Assembly: GCF_017573465.1 (NCBI RefSeq)
Contig: NZ_JAGEPF010000005.1
Location: 248,001 to 312,000, forward strand
Length of the DNA stretch: 64,000 nt
Reading direction: 5' to 3'
Source of the DNA: Actinomadura violacea
Lineage (GTDB): Bacteria; Actinomycetota; Actinomycetes; Streptosporangiales; Streptosporangiaceae
Of this stretch, positions 46,927 to 55,043 are shown piece after piece. Made by a program: the position numbers and the translations under genes. Position 1 is the stretch's first letter; the number at the start of each line of letters is the position of its first letter. The notes beneath the pieces are model-generated. The model did no database searches. It saw only the letters and a program-made list of their open reading frames with translations, and had not been told where the DNA came from.

Positions 46927-47705
46927 GGCTTCTCCTCCACGGGCGCTTCGGGATTGACGTCGAGCAGGCTGAGGTGCACGCCGCGGGGCGCGCCGACGAT
47001 CGTCGCGATCGCGTCGGCGTGCGCCTTCGCCTTGAGGAAGTGCGGGTGCCGGGCGAGGCCGAAGCGCACCCACTGGTCGAGCACGAACCCGGCCTCGTCG
47101 GCGTCCCAGTCGGTGCCCATGCCGCTCCACGTCGGGCCGGGCCGGATGATCGAGGCCCGGACGCCGGTGCCCTCGAGCTCCATCTGCAGCGCGCTGACCA
47201 TTCCCTCCAGACCCCACTTGCCGGCGGAGTACGCCGACATGAAGGGCCGCGCGCGGACGGCGACGTCGGACGAGACGAAGACGATGTCGCCGCGCCGCCG
47301 CTCGACCATCGCGGGCACGAACGCGCGCAGCACCCGGTGCGCGCCGACGAGGTTGACGTCGATCTCCCGCGCGAACCGCTCGGAGCCGACCTCGATCGTC
47401 GCGCCCGGCGCGACCAGGGCGGCGTTGCTGACCACGACCTCGATGTCGCCGAGGTCGGCGGTCGCCTTCGCGGCGAACTCGGCGACCGACGCGCCGTCGG
47501 CGACGTCGAGCGCGTGCGCGACCGCCTCGCCGCCCTCGGCGCGGACCGCCGCGGCGATCTCCTCCAGGACGTCGGTCCGGCGCGCGCCGAGCGCGACCGG
47601 GTGGCCCGCCGCCGCGAGGACCTTCGCCGTCTCCGCGCCGATGCCGGACGACGCGCCGGTGATCACCGCAGGGCGGCGCTCGGGATGCCGGTACTTCTTG
47701 GACAC
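46923..47705 (-). CDS. Short-chain dehydrogenase/reductase (cyp51 operon)
   Basis: A 260-residue SDR. VITGASSGIGAETAKVL binds the cofactor, VSNAALV stands at the NNAG position, and Ser and YSAGK (FVSSDVAVRARPFMSAYSAGK) form the active site. Its place between the two P450 genes matches Rv0765c. It might reduce or oxidise the C3 or C4 group of a sterol-like substrate. GTG start with GGGAGGG upstream; two bases separate it from the upstream P450 stop. Confidence 0.9.
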   Translation of the reverse strand: MSKKYRHPERRPAVITGASSGIGAETAKVLAAAGHPVALGARRTDVLEEIAAAVRAEGGEAVAHALDVADGASVAEFAAKATADLGDIEVVVSNAALVAPGATIEVGSERFAREIDVNLVGAHRVLRAFVPAMVERRRGDIVFVSSDVAVRARPFMSAYSAGKWGLEGMVSALQMELEGTGVRASIIRPGPTWSGMGTDWDADEAGFVLDQWVRFGLARHPHFLKAKAHADAIATIVGAPRGVHLSLLDVNPEAPVEEKP

Positions 47706-47707
47706 GA

Positions 47708-48976
47708 TCAGTCCCTCCCCTCAGCCCTGCGCAGCGTGAAACCGGTCGGCAGCTTCGCGAACCCGCGAACGCTCGTGGAGTGCACGCGGACGGCCCGGTC
47801 GGCGTGCACATGGAAGTCCTCCACGCGCCGGACCAGCTCGTTGAGGACGACCCGCGTCTCCAGCCGGGCCAGGTTCGCGCCCAGGCAGAAGTGCTTGCCG
47901 GAGCCGAAGCTGAGGATCTGCCCGAGCTCGGTCTTGGGCCGGTGGACGTCGTAGACGGTCGGGTCGGCGAAGACCCGCTCGTCGCGGTTGGCGGAGCCGA
48001 GCAGGACCAGCGCCTTCGACCCGGCCGGGATCGTGACGCCGTGCATCTCCACGTCCTCGACGACGTAGCGCGCGAGCATCTGGCTGGAGGTGTCGTGCCG
48101 CAGCGTCTCCTCGATCCACGGCGTCACCAGCGTCTCGGGATCGCCGGGGTCCGCGAGCACCTCCGCCTTCTGCGCGGGGTGCGCGGACAGGTGGAACAGC
48201 GCGTTGCCGAGCAGCTTGGTCGTCGTCTCGTTCCCGGCGACCACCATGAGGAAGAGGAACGCGATGATCTCGCCGTCGGTGAGCCGGTCGCCGTCGATCT
48301 CGGCGACGGTGAGCGCGGCGGTGAGGTCCCCCGCCGGTTCGCTCGCGGCCCGCCGCCCCTGCACCATCGCCGCGTAGTAGGTGATCAGCTCGCCGGCCGC
48401 CTCCATCCCGGCGGGCGGGACGTCGCGGACGCCGTCCTCGCGGTGCACGACCAGGTCGGCGAGCCGCCGGACCTCGTCCCGGTCGGACTCCGGCACGCCC
48501 ATCATCTCCGAGATGACGTCCATGGGGAGCTTCCCGGCGAAGTCGGTGATCCAGTCCGCCTCGCCGTGCTCGGCGTTCGCGGCGAAGGCCCGTTCGAGGT
48601 AGTGCTCGGTGAGCCGCTGGATCTGCGGCTGCAGCTCCTTGACCCGGCGCGGCGTGAACGCGGCGGACACCAGCCGACGCAGCCGGGTCTGCCGCTGCCC
48701 GTCGAGGGCGAGGAAGCTCATCACCCGGTGCGCCTCGGGGCTCCACGCGCTCGCGTCGAGGGAGACGCCCATCCGGTTGGAGAACGTCGCGTCGTCGCGG
48801 AGCACGTCGAACACGTCGGCGTGCCGCGAGATCGCCCAGAAGTCGTCGCGCTCGGCGTGGAAGACCGGCGCCTCGTCGCGCAGCCGCCGGTAGAGCGGGT
48901 ACGGGTCCTCGTGGAAGTCGTAGTCGTAGGGGTCGAAGACCAGGGGTTCGACCGCGGCGTCGCTCGACGCGCTCAT
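47708..48976 (-). CDS. Cytochrome P450 (CYP123-like position)
   Basis: A 422-residue P450: YDYDFHEDPYPLYRRLRDEAPV start, I-helix MVVAGNETTTKLLGNAL with acid-alcohol pair, WIEETLRHDTSSQ with the ExxR helix and ILSFGSGKHFCLGANLAR with the heme Cys. Bacterial class I P450, served by a ferredoxin. By gene order it corresponds to CYP123 (Rv0766c). Substrate unknown. The TetR gene upstream overlaps it by ATGA, and together they start the operon. Confidence 0.92.
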   Translation of the reverse strand: MSASSDAAVEPLVFDPYDYDFHEDPYPLYRRLRDEAPVFHAERDDFWAISRHADVFDVLRDDATFSNRMGVSLDASAWSPEAHRVMSFLALDGQRQTRLRRLVSAAFTPRRVKELQPQIQRLTEHYLERAFAANAEHGEADWITDFAGKLPMDVISEMMGVPESDRDEVRRLADLVVHREDGVRDVPPAGMEAAGELITYYAAMVQGRRAASEPAGDLTAALTVAEIDGDRLTDGEIIAFLFLMVVAGNETTTKLLGNALFHLSAHPAQKAEVLADPGDPETLVTPWIEETLRHDTSSQMLARYVVEDVEMHGVTIPAGSKALVLLGSANRDERVFADPTVYDVHRPKTELGQILSFGSGKHFCLGANLARLETRVVLNELVRRVEDFHVHADRAVRVHSTSVRGFAKLPTGFTLRRAEGRD

Positions 48977-49563
48977 TCGTTGCCTCTCATGATCACTTCC
49001 ACGGCGGAGACGAGCCGGTCGGCGATCTGGTCGTAGGTCAGCAGGCCCATGCCGGCCTGCAGCAGCGCGCCGGTGAAGGTGAGGACGAGCACCTCGAGCA
49101 CGGCGGGGTCGGCCGGCCGCCGGTCCCCCGCGAGGGCCGCCTCGAACCGGGCGTAGAACTCCCCGCCGATCCGCAGCCGCAGCCGCGCGACGTCGGGGTC
49201 GCCGCCGAGCAGCGCCGGCGTCACCGCCGCCGCCAGCTCCGGTTCCGCGACGATCCGGGCCGTCAGCGCGCGGACGGTCGCCTGCAGGCGCTCGGTCGCG
49301 CGCGCCCCCGCGGGTGCTCCGGTGCCGTCCTCGCTGAGGTGCCGCCAGAACAGTTCTGCGAAGAGGTGGTTCTTGGACGAGAGGTAGGTGTAGGCGGTCG
49401 CCGGGGAGACGCCGGCCCGCTGGGCCACCGTCCTGATCGTCAGCCCCTCGTGCCCGACGGCGCGCAGCTCCTGCAGCCCGGCGGCCATCAGGTTCTCCAC
49501 CGTTTCGGCCTGCCGGGCGTTGAGGCCCTGCCGCAGCGCGGGACTGGTCACCTGACTGGACAT
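48973..49563 (-). CDS. TetR-family regulator of the cyp51 operon
   Basis: A TetR regulator of about 196 residues: TVENLMAAGLQELRAVGHEGLTIRTVAQRAGVSPATAYTYL is the HTH region; the C-terminal domain (about 85-195) is diverse. It is the first gene of the cyp51 operon. The start is either the ATG at 49563 or one at 49590; the operator-like palindrome at 49557-49570 covers the former, and I prefer that start because an operator inside the coding sequence is less likely. Probably controls its own operon and the divergent LLM gene. Confidence 0.88.
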   Translation of the reverse strand: MSSQVTSPALRQGLNARQAETVENLMAAGLQELRAVGHEGLTIRTVAQRAGVSPATAYTYLSSKNHLFAELFWRHLSEDGTGAPAGARATERLQATVRALTARIVAEPELAAAVTPALLGGDPDVARLRLRIGGEFYARFEAALAGDRRPADPAVLEVLVLTFTGALLQAGMGLLTYDQIADRLVSAVEVIMRGNE

Positions 49564-49570
49564 GTGTCCA
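49557..49570. promoter_or_regulatory. TGGACA-TG-TGTCCA dyad
   Basis: Inverted GGACA/TGTCC arms around TG at the start codon of the TetR gene. The same arms recur at 49649-49662, so this is probably one of two operators for that regulator. Confidence 0.5.
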
Positions 49571-49648
49571 CCGTAGTGCGGGCCGGACATCCCCGCAATA
49601 GCCGGATCCGGGCGGGGTTCCCGTTTCCGAGCGGGAAGGACTCTCGAT

Positions 49649-49662
49649 CGGACAGCTGTCCA
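49649..49662. promoter_or_regulatory. GGACAGCTGTCC palindrome
   Basis: A perfect 12-base palindrome (extended to CGGACAGCTGTCCA) 36 bases upstream of the LLM gene ATG and about 90 bases upstream of TetR. It shares the arms GGACA and TGTCC with the site at 49557-49570. Confidence 0.55.
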
Positions 49663-49680
49663 GTCACTATTCCAGAAATC

Positions 49681-49696
49681 CTAGAACGCGTTCTAG
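49681..49696. promoter_or_regulatory. KstR-like operator CTAGAACGCGTTCTAG
   Basis: A perfect 16-base palindrome that fits the KstR consensus TNNAACNNGTTNNA (core TAGAACGCGTTCTA at 49682-49695). It ends one base before the ATG of the LLM gene. KstR controls steroid catabolism in mycobacteria and rhodococci, so the location in front of F420 oxidoreductase and opposite the cyp51 operon is meaningful. No KstR gene is in the window. Confidence 0.7.
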
Positions 49697-49697
49697 T

Positions 49698-50558
49698 ATG
49701 GCGGCCATGCGCAACGGAATCGTGCTCTTCACCTCGGACCGCGGCATCACGCCGGCCGCCCTCGCGAAGGCCGCGGAGGAGCGCGGCTTCGACACCTTCT
49801 ACGTCCCCGAGCACACCCACATCCCGGTGCGCCGCGACGCGCTGCACCCGACCGGCGGCGAGGACCTGCCCGACGACCGCTACATGCGCACCCTCGACCC
49901 GTGGGTGTCGCTGGCCACCGCCGCCGCCGTGACCGAGCGGATCGGCCTCGCGACCGCCGTCGCGCTGCCCGTCGAGTCCGACCCGATCACCCTCGCCAAG
50001 GCGCTCGCGACCCTCGACCACCTGTCCGGCGGCCGGCTCACGATCGGCGCCGGCTTCGGCTGGAACACCGACGAGCTGGCCGACCACCACGTCCCCGGCG
50101 GGCGCCGGCGCACCGCCCTCAAGGAGTACCTCGAGGCCATGCGCGCACTGTGGACGCAGGAGGAGGCGTCCTACGACGGCGAGTTCGTGTCGTTCGGGCC
50201 GAGCTGGGCCTACCCCAAGCCCCCGCAGGGCCGGATCCCCGTGATCATCGGCGCGGGCGGCGGCCCCAAGACCATGGCCTGGATCGCCCGCCACGCCGAC
50301 GGCTGGATGACCACCCCCATCGAGACCGGCATCGGCGAGAAGGCCGCTCTCCTGCGGAAGGAATGGGCGGACGCGGGCCGCACCGGTTCGCCCGACGTCC
50401 GGATCCTGGTCGCCAAGAAGCCCACCCCGGAGGACCTCGCCGAATGGTCCGCCGCAGGCGCCGCCGAGCTGATCTGGGGCGTGCCCGACGCCGACGAGGC
50501 CACCGTGCTCAAGTACCTGGACAAGACGGCCGCCCGGCTCGGCCTCACCGGCCGGTAG
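49698..50558 (+). CDS. LLM-class F420-dependent oxidoreductase
   Basis: A 286-residue luciferase-like TIM-barrel protein, TIGR03619 style: IVLFTSDRGITPAALAKAAEERGFDTFYVPEHTHIP, ATAVALPVESDPITLAKALATLD and GRLTIGAGFGWN, followed by GRIPVIIGAGG in the C-terminal half. It probably uses F420H2 to reduce or oxidise a lipophilic substrate. Start at 49698 or 49707; the KstR-like palindrome abuts the former, so the transcript may be almost leaderless. The unknown gene at 50600 follows after 41 bases. Confidence 0.92.
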   Translation: MAAMRNGIVLFTSDRGITPAALAKAAEERGFDTFYVPEHTHIPVRRDALHPTGGEDLPDDRYMRTLDPWVSLATAAAVTERIGLATAVALPVESDPITLAKALATLDHLSGGRLTIGAGFGWNTDELADHHVPGGRRRTALKEYLEAMRALWTQEEASYDGEFVSFGPSWAYPKPPQGRIPVIIGAGGGPKTMAWIARHADGWMTTPIETGIGEKAALLRKEWADAGRTGSPDVRILVAKKPTPEDLAEWSAAGAAELIWGVPDADEATVLKYLDKTAARLGLTGR

Positions 50559-50599
50559 ACGCGGACGAGAACCCATTTCACCTTCGAGGAGATCATCCG

Positions 50600-51856
50600 A
50601 TGACGCACCCCGAGGCGATACCGCCCGGCCGCTACTCCGCCTTGTCCAGGAAGGAGCTCGCGGTCGCCGTCCCCGAACTGCTGCTGATCGGTCAGCTCAT
50701 CGACCGTTCCGGAATGGCGTGGTGCATCTCCGCATTCGGCCGGGAGGAGATGGCGCGGATCGCGATCGAGGAGTGGGCCGCCTCCAGCCCGATCTACACC
50801 CGGCGGATGCAGCGCGCGCTCGGCTACGCCCCCGAGGTCCCCGGGAAGGGCGACGTTCCGACGATCTTCAAGGGCCTCCAGCTCGACATCGGCGCCCCGC
50901 CCCAGTTCATGGACTTCCGCTACACCGTCCACGACCGCTGGCACGGCGAGTTCCACCTCGACCACTGCGGCGCCCTCATGGACGTCGAACCGATGGGCGA
51001 CGACTACGTCCGCTCCATGTGCCATGACATCGAGGACCCGACCTTCGACGCCACCGCGGTCGCGACCAACCCGAAGGCGCAGGTCCGCCCCGTCCACCGG
51101 CCGCCCCGCTCGCCCGCCGGCCGGCACCCGCACTGCGCCTGGACCGTGATCATCGACGAGTCCCATCCGGAGGCGCAGGGCATCCCCCTGCTCGCCGACA
51201 ACGAGCGGTCCCGCGCCGCGACCCTCGACCTCGCACCCATCGACCCCGCCGACGACGGCCTCGCCGACTACACCGGCCCGCTGCTCTCCGACCTCGACTT
51301 CGCCGCCTTCTCCCGCTCCGCGCTCGCCCGGATCGCCGACGAGGTGTGCCTGCAGATGCACCTGCTCAACCGGGCCTTCACCCTCGCCGTCGCCGAACGC
51401 GCCGACGCCGACGGCCTCCTGCGCATCCGCCGCAAGCAACTGGTCGGCATCGCCGGCATCGCCGCCGAACGCCTCGCCCGCGCCCTCGACCTCCCGGCCA
51501 CCCCCGAGGGGGCGGCCCGCCTCCTCGCCGTCCACCCGCTCCTCAACCCGTCCGCCTACGTCGACGCCACCGTCGACGGCGCGACCATCACCGTCCGCCC
51601 GTCCCCCGCGCACGAGGACGGCGCCTGGATCTCCCTCTGCGGCCCCACCTGGACAGCCGCCCTGCAAGCCGTCGTCCGCGCCGCAGACCCCTGCCTCGAC
51701 ACCGAGGTCACCGGCACCACGAACGAGTGGCGACTCACCGTCGTCCGCCGCGACGAGCCCACCCCCGAGCCGGACGAGGTCGCCGTCGTCCGCTTCAGCA
51801 CCGGCTCCGACTTCACCTTCGAACCCCGCCGCTCCCTCCCCATCACCCCCCTCTAA
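50600..51856 (+). CDS. Conserved protein of unknown function
   Basis: A 418-residue soluble protein with no signal or membrane segment. Notable motifs: RWHGEFHLDHCGALMDVEPMG (about residue 113-133) and MCHDIEDPTF, a His/Cys/Asp cluster that could bind metal or form a catalytic Cys-His pair, and HPHCAWTVIID further on. I do not recognise the family with certainty; L-2-amino-thiazoline-4-carboxylate hydrolase-type proteins have somewhat similar Cys motifs. Good ribosome binding site (GAGGAG) and GC3-biased codons support coding. Likely cotranscribed with the LLM oxidoreductase. Confidence 0.75.
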   Translation: MTHPEAIPPGRYSALSRKELAVAVPELLLIGQLIDRSGMAWCISAFGREEMARIAIEEWAASSPIYTRRMQRALGYAPEVPGKGDVPTIFKGLQLDIGAPPQFMDFRYTVHDRWHGEFHLDHCGALMDVEPMGDDYVRSMCHDIEDPTFDATAVATNPKAQVRPVHRPPRSPAGRHPHCAWTVIIDESHPEAQGIPLLADNERSRAATLDLAPIDPADDGLADYTGPLLSDLDFAAFSRSALARIADEVCLQMHLLNRAFTLAVAERADADGLLRIRRKQLVGIAGIAAERLARALDLPATPEGAARLLAVHPLLNPSAYVDATVDGATITVRPSPAHEDGAWISLCGPTWTAALQAVVRAADPCLDTEVTGTTNEWRLTVVRRDEPTPEPDEVAVVRFSTGSDFTFEPRRSLPITPL

Positions 51857-51884
51857 CCCCCACCCCACCGACCAGCGGCCCGCC

Positions 51885-52420
51885 TGACCAGGGACCACCG
51901 CCCTCCATGCGGCGGCCGACCGAACCCGCACAAGCCCGACCGCAGCGCCACCTGACCAGCGGCGCATCCGACCAGCGGCGCATCCGACCAGCGGTCACCG
52001 CCCCTCATGCGGCGGCCCACAGAACCCACACAAACCCATCCCAACCCCTGGCCAGCAGCCCACCAGCGCCCGCATCCGACCAGCGGTCACCGCCCTCATG
52101 CGGTGGCCGACGAAAGCGCGCGAGCCCGACCACGACGCCACTTGACCAGCTGCCGCATCTGACAAGCAGCCACCGCCCCCCTTCCGTAGCCGCCGCAAAT
52201 CGCGCAAGCCCGACCGCAACGCCACCTGACCAGCAGCCGCATCTGACCGACGGTCACCACCCCCTCGTGCGGTGGCCGACGGAAGGCGCGCAAGCCCGAC
52301 CACAGCGTCACCTTGACCAGCGGCGCCTAACCAGCGGCCGCATCTGAGCAGCGGCCACCGCCCTCGTGCGGTGGCCGACGGAAGGCGCGCGAGCCCGACT
52401 GCGGCGCCATCGGGGTGAAC
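51885..52420. repeat. Degenerate tandem repeat, six units of 83-101 bases
   Basis: Between the converging genes at 50600 and 52432. Each unit contains a CACCGCCCTC-like anchor followed by TGCGGTGGCCGACGG, CGCGCAAGCCCGACC and GCCACCTGACCAGC; anchors fall near 51894, 51995, 52087, 52171, 52254 and 52355. Sequence drift is high and the spacing varies, so it is neither CRISPR nor a microsatellite. Open frames across it in both strands are by-products of the repeats. No promoter or gene is apparent; it may be an intergenic element present elsewhere in the genome. Confidence 0.8.
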
Positions 52421-52431
52421 GGATTCGCGGG

Positions 52432-53364
52432 TCAGAGTTCCAGGACGAGGCGCGGGCCTTGGGCGCGGGACACGCAGATCATCATGAACCCGCCGTCCGC
52501 GCGCTCGTCCTCGGTGAGCACGGAGTCGCGGTGGTCGGGCACGCCGTCCAGGACGGGCGTCTCGCACGTCCCGCACGTCCCTTCCCGGCAGGACGACAGG
52601 ACCGTGACGCCGGCCTCCTCCACCGTCTCCAGGATCGAGCGGCCCGCCTCGACCTTCACCGTCCGGCCGCTGAGCGCCAGTTCGACCTCGAAGGCCTCAT
52701 TCGGCCCGGTCACGGGCTTCGGGGAGAAGCGCTCGGTGCGCAACGCTCCCGGGAGGCACCGCTCCTCAACGGCCGCCAGCATCGGCTCGGGGCCGCAGCA
52801 GTAGACGAGCGTGCCCTCCTCAGTCCCGGACAGCACGGCGTCCAGATCGGGCAGTCCGACCTCGTCCTGCGGACGCACCTCGACACGCTCCCCATAGCGC
52901 GCCAGGTCGTCGAGGAAGGCCATCGCCGTCCGCCGCCGCCCGCCGTACAGGAGCCGCCAGTCCGCGCCCGCCGCGTCCGCTGCGGCGATCATCGGCAGGA
53001 TCGGCGTGATGCCGATGCCTCCTGCCAGGAACAGGTAGCCGGGTGCCTCCTCCAGCGCGAAGTGGTTGCGGGGACCGCGAGCGACGAGCCTGTCGCCGAC
53101 CCGGAGGCGCTCGTGGACGAACGTCGAGCCCGGCCCCTCCTTCAGCACACCGAGCCGCCACGTGCGGTCGTCGGCGGGGTCGCCGCAGAGGGAGTACTGC
53201 CGCTCGAGTCCGTCCGGCAGCAGCAGGTCGACGTGCGCACCCGGCCGCCAGGACGGCAGCGCGCCCCCGTCCGCGGCGGCCAGCGTCAACCCCACGACGC
53301 CTTCCGCGAGGTCCGTCCTCTCCTGGACGACGACCTCCGTCTCGACGGCGCTCTGCTCGGTCAC
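52432..53364 (-). CDS. PDR/VanB-type ferredoxin-containing reductase
   Basis: A 310-residue three-domain reductase: FMN/FAD barrel (about 1-100; RQYSLCGDP), NAD domain (about 105-220; FLAGGIGITPILPM and VYCCGPEPML) and C-terminal plant-type [2Fe-2S] ferredoxin with SSCREGTCGTCETPV plus a later Cys in MICVSRA. It passes electrons from NAD(P)H to an oxygenase or P450. The GTG start is preceded by AAGGGGGG. No oxygenase gene is adjacent, so its partner might be a P450 of the cyp51 operon or lie outside the window. Confidence 0.9.
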   Translation of the reverse strand: MTEQSAVETEVVVQERTDLAEGVVGLTLAAADGGALPSWRPGAHVDLLLPDGLERQYSLCGDPADDRTWRLGVLKEGPGSTFVHERLRVGDRLVARGPRNHFALEEAPGYLFLAGGIGITPILPMIAAADAAGADWRLLYGGRRRTAMAFLDDLARYGERVEVRPQDEVGLPDLDAVLSGTEEGTLVYCCGPEPMLAAVEERCLPGALRTERFSPKPVTGPNEAFEVELALSGRTVKVEAGRSILETVEEAGVTVLSSCREGTCGTCETPVLDGVPDHRDSVLTEDERADGGFMMICVSRAQGPRLVLEL

Positions 53365-53785
53365 GTGGCCCCCCTTGCGTTCGTGGTCGTCCTGACCATC
53401 GCCGGTCCGCCGAGCCCGCGGCACCCCCGCTTCCACCGAACGGAAGACCTCCCCCCAACCACCACAGCCCTGCCGCCTTAGCCCCGATGACCGCGCATCC
53501 ACCCCCGACGACCTCTCCCAGCCGATGCGGCAGCGCAGCACGAGCAGCAACACCGGCGGTCGCGTTGCCCGGCGCGAGGTATCCGTCGCAGCGCGCATCG
53601 ACCGGATGCCGAGCTACGCAGGCGGGAGGCGATCGCGCCGGACAGCATCGCGCCGGAGAGCACCGAAGCGCGCCACCCCAAGCTGCTCCAGCAGACGAGT
53701 GCGATTACTGCCGAAGCGCATAGATGTACGGGGACGCCCTTCGACCGAGCTACAGCCAGCGCCCTACTGCCGCAAGAACATCGCC
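53365..53785. other. Intergenic region without a recognisable gene
   Basis: About 420 bases between the reductase start and the phosphotransferase stop. Third-position GC bias is absent and base composition is lower in GC than the surroundings (for example CATAGATGTACGGGG around 53720). No frame longer than about 125 codons looks coding on either strand, and I see no inverted repeat strong enough to call. Confidence 0.6.
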
Positions 53786-54598
53786 TCAGGTATCGAGCAG
53801 GGCGCGTTCCCACAGCTCCTGCCGGTCCTCGATGTAGTCGGCGTTGTTCCGCCACGTATCACCGTGGCCCTGCCGCCAGAGCGTCTTCCAAGGCTGGTTG
53901 CCCGCGGCCGCCTGCGCTTGCAGGAAGTCGTGCATGGCCCGCGCCCGCTTGCCCAGCAAGGGCACCAACGCGCGCCGCTGTCCTTCCTCCAGTCCATAGG
54001 CGTCGGCGAAAACAACGAGTCGGTCAGCCGCATCGGCGCGTTGCCACGCCGGATCGGCGGACAAGGGGATGAAGCTCTGGCAAGCATGAGCAAGGTCCCA
54101 CAGCCGGGAGCCGGGGCCCGCGGTGTCCCAGTCGATGAAGACCCATGCGCCGTCATCGCCGGCGACCAGATTCCACGGCGCCAGGTCGTGGTGAGCGATG
54201 ATGTCGCGCGCATCGGGAGGTATCAGCGCCTGCCAGCAGGCATCCGGTGGCGGCGTGAAGCCCTGCACGGCGTCATGGAACTCGCAGATGAGCCGCGCAA
54301 CGCGCTTCGCGCTCTCCATGCCGTCCATCAAGTCGAAGTGATCGGGCCACACCGTGGTGCCGGGAACAAAGGTGAGCACCTCCCTTCCCTGCTCATCGAG
54401 CCCCAACGGGCGCGGTGCCGCCCGGAACCCGACCGAGCGCAGGTGGTCGAGCAACGCGTGGACCGCCGGCGTCCACGGCCCCGCGGGACGTCGAACCGTG
54501 TCGCCTACCCGGACTACTCCGGCGCTGACGTTGCCACCGGCCAGAGGCTCCTCGTCCAACTCAACCTCCATCAGTGTCATCTGGACCCCGAGGAGCAC
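53786..54598 (-). CDS. Aminoglycoside phosphotransferase-family protein
   Basis: A protein of up to 270 residues with the APH catalytic loop IIAHHDLAPWNLV near residue 155 and VFIDWDTAG, the metal-binding motif, about 20 residues on. The His preceding Asp in HHD and the Asn in PWN are the family's canonical residues. Other starts lie at 54580 and 54571. The gene's GC content and codon use are less extreme than its neighbours, consistent with later acquisition. Substrate unknown; resistance is possible but not shown by sequence. Confidence 0.85.
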   Translation of the reverse strand: MLLGVQMTLMEVELDEEPLAGGNVSAGVVRVGDTVRRPAGPWTPAVHALLDHLRSVGFRAAPRPLGLDEQGREVLTFVPGTTVWPDHFDLMDGMESAKRVARLICEFHDAVQGFTPPPDACWQALIPPDARDIIAHHDLAPWNLVAGDDGAWVFIDWDTAGPGSRLWDLAHACQSFIPLSADPAWQRADAADRLVVFADAYGLEEGQRRALVPLLGKRARAMHDFLQAQAAAGNQPWKTLWRQGHGDTWRNNADYIEDRQELWERALLDT

Positions 54599-54687
54599 CT
54601 CATCAGGGCTGGTTCGGAGGTTGGGGTGGAGTGGGGGGCGGCGTTTAGGGTGCGTTGGACGGGTGGTCGTTGCGGGAGGGGTGGGGC

Positions 54688-55029
54688 GTGGACGTTCTGG
54701 AGCGGGTTCGGGAGATCTGCTTGGGGATGCCGGAGGCGACGGAGAGGCCGTTCGGTGGGCATACGTCGCCCTCCTTCCGGGTGCGCGACAAGTTGTTCGT
54801 CATGACCAGCGAGGACGGCTCGTCCATGATGTTCAAGGCCGGGCCGGGGGTGCAGGAGGCCCTCGTTTCGGAGAGCCCGGAGCGGTTCTTCGTTCCGAAG
54901 TACGTGGGCGCCAAGGGATGGGTCGGCGCACGGTTGGACGTCGAACAGGACTGGGCGGAGCTGGCGGAGCTCATCGAGGACAGTTTCCGTCTGATCGCGC
55001 CGAAGCGGGTCTCGGCTCAGCTGGACTGA
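54688..55029 (+). CDS. MmcQ/YjbR family protein
   Basis: A 113-residue protein of the MmcQ/YjbR-like fold: VREICLGMPEATERPFGGHTSPSFRVRDKLFVM and the C-terminal KGWVGARLD...WAELAELIEDSFRLIAPKR are characteristic. The family forms a DNA-binding-like fold but its role is unknown. The GTG at 54688 follows GGGAGGGG, while an ATG at 54655 gives an odd leader. It is convergent with the protein at 55044. Confidence 0.88.
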   Translation: MDVLERVREICLGMPEATERPFGGHTSPSFRVRDKLFVMTSEDGSSMMFKAGPGVQEALVSESPERFFVPKYVGAKGWVGARLDVEQDWAELAELIEDSFRLIAPKRVSAQLD

Positions 55030-55043
55030 GGCGCCCCGGGGGG

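Noticed and set aside
51346..52347. Open frame of 333 codons through the tandem repeat
   Set aside because: Begins inside the 418-residue gene in another frame and is Pro/Arg-rich only because of the repeat; no ribosome binding site or conserved domain.
51885..52420. CRISPR array
   Set aside because: Units are 83-101 bases and diverge along their whole length; no constant repeat with unique spacers and no cas genes nearby.
51995..52576. Minus-strand frame of 193 codons through the tandem repeat
   Set aside because: The translated units are only loosely similar, the frame overlaps the reductase C terminus and shows no start site.
53478..53855. 125-codon frame upstream of the phosphotransferase
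   Set aside because: Cys/Arg-rich, no domain, overlaps the phosphotransferase end and lacks GC3 bias.
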